64,000 bases of DNA from a virus: the IMG/VR virus record IMGVR_UViG_3300034101_001322, positions 1 through 64,000 of that record; one strand, given 5' to 3'. Under the pieces are notes generated by a model. The model ran no database searches, was not told where the DNA came from, and was given only the letters and a program-made list of their open reading frames with translations. How positions within the stretch are numbered: position 1 is the first letter of the stretch; every line of letters starts with the position of its first letter. The position numbers and the translations under genes were made by a program. Shown here in pieces: positions 58,701 to 64,000 of the stretch.

Positions 58701-59002
58701 TTCCTATTGATGAGATTAAGGGATCTTCAAATGCACTGATTAAGTTTTTAAATTATAAGCAGTTGCCATTTACAGATGAAGAAATGTTTGTTGTTTCATT
58801 TAAGCCAAGAATTACAAAGACTGGAAAGAAAATGGCTTCTCTTACACTTGCAGACACAAGTAGAGATTTGCACCCAGTAACAGTATTCCCAACATCATTT
58901 GCACAAGCATATATGCATATTGAAGAGGGCAATGCTTACAAGTTTAAGTTTGGAAAGACAAAGGATGGAACAGTGATAATGGAGGAAGTAAATGTTCGAT
59001 GA
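55727..59002 (+). CDS. dnaE: DNA polymerase III alpha subunit, DnaE-type
   Basis: 1091 residues. N-terminal PHP domain (GLHVHTHYSLFDG residues 5-17, ITDHGTLSGH 38-47, CHH 207-209). Palm with GPGRGSAAGS (379-388) and the catalytic PDIDTD (Asp421, Asp423, Asp425); a third acidic site in LIKIDALGLKTL. Then fingers, HhH region (FTKGNGVNSRALQALRV) and a C-terminal OB domain (YILMGMVKAIKRGKGWSRVE). It is the replicative polymerase of the phage. The PHP metal ligands appear intact, so proofreading by this domain is possible; no separate exonuclease was seen nearby. No intein. Confidence 0.92.
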   Translation: MSYVGLHVHTHYSLFDGVATPEEYVDRAVELGMPALAITDHGTLSGHRELYRIAKAKGVKPILGVEGYFCADRFDKRAKAERTEPTDMVYNHIILLAKNQLGLENLNKINEIAWTEGYFSKPRFDFEVLEKYSEGIIVLSGCLSGIIAKALEHGEYAQAKKHIEWFKKVFKDDFYMELMPHNGAEVNKQLADLADEFKIQTVVTPDCHHVDESQKEIQEFKLLMNSHAKVQKDVTYEKSKKQDGMMKRLDYLYGEDRQMSFNKFDIHLLSYDEMKVAMESQGIVREDMYVNSISIADKVEDYDIKDGLNLLPVQYKNPDKELKALALEGLKARGFDTNKEYLDRLDEELQIIKDKSFGPYFLVVSNMISWAKKEGIMVGPGRGSAAGSLVCYTLGITEIDPIEHGLLFFRFINPDRNDFPDIDTDIQDNRREEVKDYLVRQYRHVASIATFLQFKDKGVVRDVARVLDIPLTDVNKVLKLVDTWDEYCSSKTTAWFREKYPEVEVYGDRLRGRIRGTGIHAAGVVTSKEPIFRHAPMETRSSTGSDDRIPVVAVDMEEAERIGLIKIDALGLKTLSVIQDTLQMIKENHFKDIKLLDIDLKDANVYEMLSSGYTKGVFQCEATPYTNLLVKMGVKNLNELAASNALVRPGAMNTIGKDYIARKHGKQSVSYTHQVMKQFTEDTYGCVLYQEQVMQACVYLGGMSMSEADKVRKIIGKKKDAKEFDVFKDKFVKGASAYISPNQALDLWHDFEAHAGYSFNKSHAVAYSTVSYWTAWLKYHYPLEFMFALLKNEKDKDGRTEYLIEAKRMGIPIKLPHINDSSADFKIEGKGIRFGLTAIKYISDNIASKYIAARPFKSYKELEEFTFTKGNGVNSRALQALRVIGAANFPDNPRNEQEIKENLYDYLNLPEFNITVPSHYHAFIQEVCDFEEKGSYILMGMVKAIKRGKGWSRVEVLDKTGSVGIFDEEQTTIEPGKTYLLLATDNRIVSAIPIDEIKGSSNALIKFLNYKQLPFTDEEMFVVSFKPRITKTGKKMASLTLADTSRDLHPVTVFPTSFAQAYMHIEEGNAYKFKFGKTKDGTVIMEEVNVR

Positions 59003-59309
59003 TCTAGCAATAACAATACACAAAAATGCAGTAGAAAAAGGCTTCTGGGACCGTACAGCAGATGAGATATTTGTTACAAAACAAATGATGATGATTGTCT
59101 CTGAGGTTGTTGAAGCCATGGAAGCACTTAGAAAAGACATGGATCCAAACCAGTTATCTGATGAGTTTGCTGACATTATCATTCGTACATTAGATCTGTA
59201 CGCAGGCATGGTAGAAGCAGGGTACATGACTAAATCTTTAGACGCAGCAATTAAAGAAAAGATAGAAAAGAACTCTAGTAGACCAAAGAAGCATGGAGTA
59301 AGATTCTAA
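58992..59309 (+). CDS. MazG-like nucleotide pyrophosphohydrolase
   Basis: 105 residues. MIVSEVVEAMEALRK (Glu38, Glu41, Glu44) and LSDEFADIIIRTLDLY (Asp57/Glu58, Asp61) are the EExxE...ExxD-type metal sites of the all-alpha NTP pyrophosphatase family. Such enzymes hydrolyse NTPs, dNTPs or (p)ppGpp and are common in aquatic phages. It overlaps the polymerase gene by 11 bases and is linked by TAATG to the recombinase, so it is made together with the replication machinery. Confidence 0.75.
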   Translation: MFDDLAITIHKNAVEKGFWDRTADEIFVTKQMMMIVSEVVEAMEALRKDMDPNQLSDEFADIIIRTLDLYAGMVEAGYMTKSLDAAIKEKIEKNSSRPKKHGVRF

Positions 59310-60325
59310 TGGCTGTAACAATGGAAGAAGTATTAGCACAACTTAACCCTAAGTTGCGTAAGACTATTATGATTGGGGACTCGGTTCCTCCAACAGAGTA
59401 TGCTGAAACGCCTAGTTTTGGTTTAAACCGTGCCCTAGCAGGAGGACTCCCTTACGGTAGACAAGTACTCATTTGGGGTTCAAAGTCCTCTGCAAAGTCC
59501 TCTCTGTGCCTTCAGATGATAGGTCTAGCACAGAAGGAAGGAAAGATCTGTGCATGGATTGATGCAGAAATGTCATATGATCCAAAGTGGGCAGAAAGAC
59601 TTGGCGTTGATTCATCTAAGTTAATTTACTCACAGGCTCGTACCATTAATGAAATGGTAGATGTAGGAACTAACCTTATTAATGCTGGAGTAGACATTGT
59701 TGTTGTTGACTCAATTACTTCATTGCTGCCAGCGATTTATTTTGAAAAGGATTCAGATGAACTTAAGCAACTTGAAAATACAAAACAAATTGGTGCAGAG
59801 TCTCGTGACTTTTCTAATGCTTGGAAGATGATTAATTATGCTAATAATAAGGTTAAGCCAACGCTATTTGTTCTTATTAGTCAAAGCCGTAACAATATTA
59901 ATGCTATGTATACTAGCCAGCAGCCTACTGGTGGTCAGGCTACTAAGTTCTATTCTTCTACTGTTATTAAACTTTTTTCATCCGAGTCGGATAATCAAGC
60001 CATTAAAGGCAAGATAAAAATTGGTGACAAGTTGATTGAAGAAAAGGTTGGCAGAAAGATTCGTTGGGAATTGCAGTTCTCCAAGACATCTCCAGGATTC
60101 CAATCAGGAGAGTATGACTTCTACTTTAGAGGTGACGATATTGGCATTGACTCTATTGGCGATCTTGTAGATACAGCAGAAGCATCTGGTCTTGTTAATA
60201 GAACTGGTGCTTGGTATCAACTAGATGATGGAACAAAGGTTCAGGGTAGAGATGGTTTTATTTCTCGTGTTAGAGAAGATCTCACATTACAAGAAGAACT
60301 TAAGAATAAGTTAATCAATGGCTAA
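59309..60325 (+). CDS. UvsX/RecA-like recombinase
   Basis: 338 residues. SFGLNRALAGGLPYGRQVLI leads into a P-loop GSKSSAKSS (about residues 57-65), which has Ala where cellular RecA has Gly. T4 UvsX has a similar substitution (Phe). Then IDAEMSYDPKWAERLGVDSS, DIVVVDSITSLLP (Walker B), LFVLISQSRNNINAMYTSQQ (loop L1/switch) and QATKFYSSTVIKL (core). It catalyses strand exchange in recombination-dependent replication and repair. The C-terminal third contains an interaction part VNRTGAWYQLDDG, as in RecA. It overlaps the zinc-ribbon gene by 8 bases. Confidence 0.85.
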   Translation: MAVTMEEVLAQLNPKLRKTIMIGDSVPPTEYAETPSFGLNRALAGGLPYGRQVLIWGSKSSAKSSLCLQMIGLAQKEGKICAWIDAEMSYDPKWAERLGVDSSKLIYSQARTINEMVDVGTNLINAGVDIVVVDSITSLLPAIYFEKDSDELKQLENTKQIGAESRDFSNAWKMINYANNKVKPTLFVLISQSRNNINAMYTSQQPTGGQATKFYSSTVIKLFSSESDNQAIKGKIKIGDKLIEEKVGRKIRWELQFSKTSPGFQSGEYDFYFRGDDIGIDSIGDLVDTAEASGLVNRTGAWYQLDDGTKVQGRDGFISRVREDLTLQEELKNKLING

Positions 60326-60500
60326 AGAGTTTACAGTCTATCCTGGAAAGTTTCCATGTAAAAAGTGTGGCGCTGAGGTAACATCTTTAAGGTATTGGGG
60401 CGAAAGCGGAGATGCAACTTGGATGTGTGAAAACAAACATGTTTCTAAGGTCAACTTAATACCACCAAAGAAAAAGAAAAAGGACTTTGCCAATGAGTGA
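60318..60500 (+). CDS. small zinc-binding protein
   Basis: 60 residues. CKKCGAEVTSLRYWG followed by WMCENKHVSK gives Cys-x2-Cys ... Cys-x3-His as likely zinc ligands. The C-terminus PPKKKKKD is strongly basic and would suit nucleic-acid binding. Overlaps the recombinase before it and the next gene after it. Confidence 0.6.
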   Translation: MAKEFTVYPGKFPCKKCGAEVTSLRYWGESGDATWMCENKHVSKVNLIPPKKKKKDFANE

Positions 60501-60777
60501 AAGAGGAGAGTCTAAAAGAATTGGTGCCAAGCAGCACAAGAATTCTGGTAGAAATAATACTAAGGGAGATGCATCTTGGCATAACTTTGTCTTAGATTTT
60601 AAAGAGTGCTCTAAATCCTTTACTCTTAATCAAGACGTATGGGCTAAGGCAGTTACAGATGCACTCAAGAAGAGTATGGATCCAGCCTTAGTTATTGTGT
60701 TAGGCGAGGGGACAAAGAAGGTGCGTCTGGCTATTATAGAGTTAGAACTACTAGAACAGTTAATAGAAGGAGAATAA
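60493..60777 (+). CDS. possible archaeal-type Holliday junction resolvase-like protein
   Basis: 94 residues from ATG at 60493, overlapping the zinc-ribbon stop. RGESKRIGAKQHKNSGRNNT, GDASWHNFVLDFKECSKSFT, VWAKAVTDALKKSMDPALVI, VLGEGTKKVRLAIIELELLE. The order basic N-terminus, D/E-containing strand, K-S-x-[SF] strand, helix, then beta strands resembles phage proteins linked to PD-(D/E)xK or Hjc-type nucleases. The metal-binding set is not certain, so the call is tentative. Confidence 0.4.
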   Translation: MSERGESKRIGAKQHKNSGRNNTKGDASWHNFVLDFKECSKSFTLNQDVWAKAVTDALKKSMDPALVIVLGEGTKKVRLAIIELELLEQLIEGE

Positions 60778-60778
60778 A

Positions 60779-61090
60779 ATGACAGAAGGCACAGGACAGA
60801 CAACGCTAGAGATGATTAATGGTTTGGCAGAAATTGCCGAGTTTATGGAAGATGAAGAACTCAATATAGCCTTAACAATGATTGCTAAGTTAATCATTAA
60901 ACCAGACATTCCTGCCCCAGTAGCAAGCATTGAGATTGTAAGACTTCAAGCAATTGCAGGAAAGTTAGCATTAAAGGCTACCTGGATGGCAAATGTTGAT
61001 AAGAATAACAGAGCAAAGAAGAACATTTACTACACGGCTGCAGAGGCAGTTAACAACTTGGTATCAGCACTTAAATACATAATGCGCTAA
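60779..61090 (+). CDS. conserved helical protein, unknown function
   Basis: 103 residues, all helical: LEMINGLAEIAEFMEDEELN, IALTMIAKLIIKPDIPAPVA, IEIVRLQAIAGKLALKATWM, NIYYTAAEAVNNLVSALKYI. Such a protein precedes the nuclease in many related phages. No catalytic motif. Directly behind the resolvase-like gene with GGAG as SD. Confidence 0.55.
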   Translation: MTEGTGQTTLEMINGLAEIAEFMEDEELNIALTMIAKLIIKPDIPAPVASIEIVRLQAIAGKLALKATWMANVDKNNRAKKNIYYTAAEAVNNLVSALKYIMR

Positions 61091-61093
61091 ACC

Positions 61094-61102
61094 TGCTATA
61101 CT
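61094..61102 (+). promoter_or_regulatory. extended -10 promoter TGCTATACT
   Basis: TGC TATACT between 61090 and the nuclease gene. The short leader contains AAGGGG before the ATG at 61124. Confidence 0.6.
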
Positions 61103-61123
61103 TATATAAAACAAGGGGATATG

Positions 61124-61939
61124 ATGACGAAGAGTTTACTACAGCAAGTTATGCTTAAAAGTGTTTCGAAGAAGAGTACTATTATTGATGCAGATGCTTT
61201 GATCGAAAAGATCAAGTCTGGATATATCATTAATCGTGGTCCTAAATTCCAGACAAAGAAGACGTTTGCTCCATCTACAATTGCCTATAGCCACGGAGAA
61301 TGTCCACGCTATTGGTATTTGGCATTTGATGGTGCTACATTTGAAGATAATGCAGATGCTTATGGTGCAGCAAATATGACTGCAGGCACATTATCACACG
61401 CACGAATTCAAGATGCAATGATGAATTCTGGAGTAGCAAAGATTTATCGTGATGATGATAATCAACCAACAACAGAGTTTAAAATTAGATATGACGATCC
61501 ACCGATCTTTGGCTACGGCGATGCAATGCTTGAGTGGGAAGGCGAAGAGATTGTCGGAGAAATTAAGACAATGCTTAACGAAGGATTTGAGTATCGTAAG
61601 AACTCTATGAAGCCTAAGACTGGTCACCTGATTCAGTTACTTATTTATATGAAGATTCTTGGAAAAAAGAAGGGTGTTCTTATTTATGAAAACAAAAACA
61701 ACCATGAGTTATTGGTTCTTCCAGTAGAGGTAGACGATAACTATCGTGAATGGATTGACAATGCTTTTGCTTGGATGCGTGAAGTACGCAAGGCTTGGGT
61801 AGATCGTACACTTCCAACCAAAAACTATCGTGCTAACTCAAAGATTTGCAAGACATGCCCTATTAAGGCAGCATGTGATGAAGCAGGTGCTGGAGTAGTT
61901 AAGATAAAATCCATGGAGGGGCTGATTGAAACTTTGTGA
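61124..61939 (+). CDS. Cas4-like PD-(D/E)xK nuclease with Fe-S cysteines
   Basis: 271 residues from the second of two adjacent ATGs (better SD spacing). HGECPRYWY gives Cys60. GYGDAMLEW and VGEIKTM supply Asp133, Glu146 and Lys148 of the PD-(D/E)xK site. CKTCPIKAAC supplies Cys242, Cys245, Cys251. One N-terminal plus three C-terminal cysteines is the Fe-S cluster pattern of Cas4/AddB-type exonucleases. No CRISPR array or other cas gene is present, so a role in DNA recombination or end processing together with the UvsX-like protein is more likely. Confidence 0.78.
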   Translation: MTKSLLQQVMLKSVSKKSTIIDADALIEKIKSGYIINRGPKFQTKKTFAPSTIAYSHGECPRYWYLAFDGATFEDNADAYGAANMTAGTLSHARIQDAMMNSGVAKIYRDDDNQPTTEFKIRYDDPPIFGYGDAMLEWEGEEIVGEIKTMLNEGFEYRKNSMKPKTGHLIQLLIYMKILGKKKGVLIYENKNNHELLVLPVEVDDNYREWIDNAFAWMREVRKAWVDRTLPTKNYRANSKICKTCPIKAACDEAGAGVVKIKSMEGLIETL

Positions 61940-62216
61940 CAGATGTGATATATACTTTGACCCTAAAGTAAGTTATCAAATTTATTGTAGCATTGAATGT
62001 AGAGATGCTGCAACAAAAGATAAGATTACTGAAAGGTATCAGGTTACTCGTCGTCAAAAAAGAAAAGGCAAGGTTAGACGTTGTTTAGGTGGTTGTGATA
62101 CACAACTATCGATCTACAATGATTCTGGATTTTGCTCTAACTGCAACGTTAGTGAAAAAGCAGTTGCAAAAATGCTAAAAGAGTTGAAGGGATTTATTGA
62201 ATATGAGCAAGAATAA
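61926..62216 (+). CDS. double zinc-finger protein
   Basis: 96 residues from TTG at 61926 (GGAGGGG about 5-11 bases upstream), overlapping the nuclease gene by 14 bases. CDRCDIYF and YCSIECRDA form the first Cys4 finger, followed by a basic linker (RRQKRKGKVRR), then RCLGGCDT and GFCSNCNV as a second. Reminiscent of zinc fingers that bind DNA or RNA. Role unknown. Confidence 0.6.
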   Translation: MKLCDRCDIYFDPKVSYQIYCSIECRDAATKDKITERYQVTRRQKRKGKVRRCLGGCDTQLSIYNDSGFCSNCNVSEKAVAKMLKELKGFIEYEQE

Positions 62217-62796
62217 GTGGGGATTAGAACTTCCACCTAAGACTATTTGTGCAATAGATGCAAGTACAAACAGTCTTGCTTTTGCATTATTTGATACTGA
62301 ACAAAAAACATTGGGTGTAGTTGGAAAGATAACCTTTGATGGTAACGACACATATCAGAAAGTTATGGATGCTGGGGCTAAGGTCAAAGCATTCTTTACT
62401 TACTATGGTGGTTTTGAAGCAATCATTATTGAGCATACAGTTTTTATGAATAGTCCAAAAACTGCTGCAGATTTAGCACTTGTTCAAGGAGCAATTCTTG
62501 GTGCTGCAGGTCAGTCTGGAACAACAGTGATAGGTAAAGTATCTCCAATAACCTGGCAAAATTTTATTGGAAATAAAAAAATATCAAAAGATGAGCAACT
62601 ATTTATACGTTCTCAACACCCAAATAAATCATTATCTTGGTATAAATCACATGAAAGAAACCTTAGAAAAGAAAGAACTATAAGGTTTATTAATACTATT
62701 TATGATAGATCAATTACTGATAATGATGTGGCTGACGCTTGTGGCATTGGTCATTGGGCACTAAGTAATTGGGACAAAGCAATAGGAAATGTTTAA
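62203..62796 (+). CDS. RuvC-like Holliday junction resolvase
   Basis: 197 residues. RNase H-like fold with ICAIDASTNSLAFALFD (Asp19), AIIIEHTVFMNS (Glu77) and DNDVADACGIGHWAL (Asp175, Asp178) as the four acidic residues, spaced as in RuvC. It would resolve branched intermediates before packaging. LVQGAILGAAGQSG matches the RuvC central helix. It overlaps the zinc-finger gene, and its stop overlaps the next ATG. Confidence 0.82.
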   Translation: MSKNKWGLELPPKTICAIDASTNSLAFALFDTEQKTLGVVGKITFDGNDTYQKVMDAGAKVKAFFTYYGGFEAIIIEHTVFMNSPKTAADLALVQGAILGAAGQSGTTVIGKVSPITWQNFIGNKKISKDEQLFIRSQHPNKSLSWYKSHERNLRKERTIRFINTIYDRSITDNDVADACGIGHWALSNWDKAIGNV

Positions 62797-62969
62797 TGGA
62801 CAGAGATACTTTTAGTTTTAAAGAAGAAGATGAAAAAGTTATTTTAACAGTCAATACACTTGTGCCAACAAAATGGTTATTGGTTGATAGAGAAACGGGT
62901 CAAGTTTATCAGGGTAATCCACAAGGATATTGGGATAAACTAAAAACAGTAGAAAGAGATAAGCAATAA
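62796..62969 (+). CDS. small acidic/basic protein, unknown function
   Basis: 57 residues: MDRDTFSFKEEDEKVILTVN, VPTKWLLVDRETGQVYQGNP. The phrase 'WLLVDRETGQVYQGN..G.W.KL' describes a short beta meander often encoded next to phage replication genes. The start overlaps the resolvase stop (TAATG), and the same overlap links it to the next gene. Confidence 0.55.
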   Translation: MDRDTFSFKEEDEKVILTVNTLVPTKWLLVDRETGQVYQGNPQGYWDKLKTVERDKQ

Positions 62970-63613
62970 TGCCAGAGTTAAATGCAAACATACCACCTAT
63001 TGAATGCTATGTGCGTGGTAATTTTTTAAGAGATCAGTTAGATAGTCATGATCAATATTTTCCATGTGTAATCTTTGGAGTATCAAGTATTAAGGCAAGA
63101 AGCCCACTGTTTCATTTTATGATGGAAGATGGTGGTATTTGGTGGCGTATGCCAATAAATGCCTTCTGTTCTAAGCCAGGAGTTCCAGAAGAACCAATTC
63201 ATAATCTTGTTCTATGGAATTCTTTTAGTCCACATGTTTCTGTTACAAAGTTTCAAGCATTAAGCAATATGAGAATGTCCTACATTGACAGAAACAAAAA
63301 TACTATTCCTGGAACATATCTTTTTACTTTAGATTGGCACAGCCCAGAAACAAATATACTGGACGACGGTTATTCTGAAAACCCAGGGCAGCATAAATGT
63401 GGGCATGTTATTCAAAGAGATGATGGAAATTTTGCGGTACAGCCAAACAACAGAGTGAGAATTAAAGAGCCGTCATTTGTTACTAAGAAAGATCTAGTCA
63501 TAAACAGGTTAATTAATACAAATAAGTGGGATGTTGAGAGTTACGACAAGTGGATACTTGAAGACTCCAATGCATATAATTATGATGTTATTGATACGGA
63601 AGTTGACAAATAA
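62969..63613 (+). CDS. conserved phage protein, unknown function
   Basis: 214 residues. IECYVRGNFLRDQLDSHDQY, PCVIFGVSSIKARSPLFHFM, GGIWWRMPINAFCSK, LVLWNSFSPHVSVTKFQALS, then GTYLFTLDWHSPET and HKCGHVIQRDDGNFAVQPNN. Many aromatic residues and a few His/Cys (HKCGH) that could bind metal. Related proteins are encoded in many T4-like and actinobacterial phages without a known role. Links by TAATG to the gene before. Confidence 0.55.
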   Translation: MPELNANIPPIECYVRGNFLRDQLDSHDQYFPCVIFGVSSIKARSPLFHFMMEDGGIWWRMPINAFCSKPGVPEEPIHNLVLWNSFSPHVSVTKFQALSNMRMSYIDRNKNTIPGTYLFTLDWHSPETNILDDGYSENPGQHKCGHVIQRDDGNFAVQPNNRVRIKEPSFVTKKDLVINRLINTNKWDVESYDKWILEDSNAYNYDVIDTEVDK

Positions 63614-63617
63614 CACT

Positions 63618-63773
63618 ATGACTGGTAAACTATATACAAGTGAGGTTTGGCTACGAAAGCGGTATTTGATGGACAAGAAGAGTCCAGAAGATATTGCTAA
63701 AGAGTGTGGGGCAAGCGTAGAGACAATCTATGTTTACCTTGCTAAATTTGGACTAAGGAAGTCAAGGCGATGA
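63618..63773 (+). CDS. small helix-turn-helix protein
   Basis: 51 residues from ATG at 63618. YTSEVWLRKRYLMDKKSPED and IAKECGASVETIYVYLAKFG form a clear HTH (helix SPEDIAKECG, turn ASVE, recognition helix TIYVYLAKFGL). Basic end RKSRR. Possibly a regulator of late replication genes; its size is that of a minimal HTH. Confidence 0.65.
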   Translation: MTGKLYTSEVWLRKRYLMDKKSPEDIAKECGASVETIYVYLAKFGLRKSRR

Positions 63774-63904
63774 ATAAATTACAAAAGGTTGTTGTTGCAG
63801 TTGGTATTGCTGGCGCAGTGGGTTTGACCTACGTAATTACAGCACTAAAGGGTATGCCTGAAGCATTTGATTGGGAAGATGACGAAGAGGAAAACTATGA
63901 GTGA
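63770..63904 (+). CDS. small membrane protein with acidic tail
   Basis: 44 residues: a basic start (MNKLQK), one hydrophobic helix (residues 7-26, VVVAVGIAGAVGLTYVITAL), then a strongly acidic end (DWEDDEEENYE). The topology predicts the acidic tail outside or inside depending on insertion. It overlaps both neighbours as ATGA. A role at the membrane, for instance in exclusion or lysis timing, is possible but not shown. Confidence 0.5.
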   Translation: MNKLQKVVVAVGIAGAVGLTYVITALKGMPEAFDWEDDEEENYE

Positions 63905-64000
63905 TAATCTAACTATTACGGTAGATCAGGTTAATCACCCACGCCATTACACTACAGATCCTTCTGGTGTTGAGTGCATAGAAATTACACGTCATCGTAA
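63897..64000 (+). CDS. DUF3310-family protein, 5' part (cut by window edge)
   Basis: 34 codons are present. The phrase VNHPRHYTTDPSGVECIEI is diagnostic of the DUF3310 family (short phage proteins sometimes described as nucleotide-kinase-like). The ATG overlaps the previous stop as ATGA. The rest of the gene lies beyond the window. Confidence 0.75.
   Translation, partial: MSDNLTITVDQVNHPRHYTTDPSGVECIEITRHR

Noticed and set aside
61124-61939. Cas4-like gene as part of a CRISPR system
   Set aside because: No array and no other cas gene in the window; neighbours are recombination genes.

Overview
The window is a continuous stretch of a tailed (siphovirus-type) phage genome. Genes are tightly packed, almost all lie on the + strand, and stop/start overlaps of the TAATG and ATGA kind are common. 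The DNA is AT-rich. The head-neck-tail gene order, the tail-chaperone type, the class II ribonucleotide reductase and the abundance of likely leaderless genes all suit a phage of a low-GC actinobacterium, probably aquatic. That host assignment is inference; nothing in the window names the host. No integrase, immunity region, tRNA, CRISPR array or insertion sequence was seen, so a virulent lifestyle is likely. No terminase was recognised, so it probably lies outside the window.

Layout. (1) 1-2.1 kb: the end of a truncated gene, two small genes, two small virion proteins, a holin-like membrane protein, then a 320-base AT-rich non-coding stretch holding a compact promoter-hairpin-U-tract unit that looks like a small RNA gene. 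(2) 2.1-20.9 kb: a very large host-recognition region. It has about twenty fibre and adhesin genes, including four genes with glycine-rich domains (six domains in all), three copies of a small KNYAGIGY-type protein, three paralogous RGDT (BppU-N-like) proteins and several cyanophage-style trimeric fibre proteins. A DUF6065-like gene with no standard start codon and an inverted, self-promoted endolysin gene interrupt it. (3) 21.0-26.7 kb: a monomeric B12-dependent ribonucleotide reductase and a 1216-residue lectin-like structural protein. (4) 26.7-51.6 kb: head and tail morphogenesis in canonical order: portal, prohead protease with a nested scaffold start, major capsid protein, four to five neck proteins, tail tube, two tail-assembly chaperones, a 2484-residue tape measure, distal tail, tail hub and minor tail proteins. 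(5) 51.7-64.0 kb: DNA metabolism: zinc ribbon, HTH protein, DnaB-like helicase, DnaG-like primase, single-strand binding candidate, DnaE-type polymerase, MazG-like pyrophosphohydrolase, UvsX/RecA-like recombinase, Cas4-like nuclease, RuvC-like resolvase, small zinc, HTH and membrane proteins, and the start of a DUF3310 gene at the right edge.

Regulation. A strikingly uniform extended -10 element, TGnTATAAT or a close variant, occurs at 22 + strand sites and one - strand site, usually with no clear -35. At many genes the element ends only 6-10 bases before the ATG, which predicts leaderless or nearly leaderless mRNAs. At others a Shine-Dalgarno sequence lies between. Four rho-independent hairpins (one of them the end of the candidate small RNA) divide the region into transcription units.

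The observations that most deserve follow-up are: the tail-chaperone pair encoded as a duplicated short gene and a long unshifted gene instead of by ribosomal frameshifting; the candidate 60-nt small RNA; the AUU-start gene; the repeated adhesin plus KNYAGIGY-protein cassette; and the promoter grammar itself.
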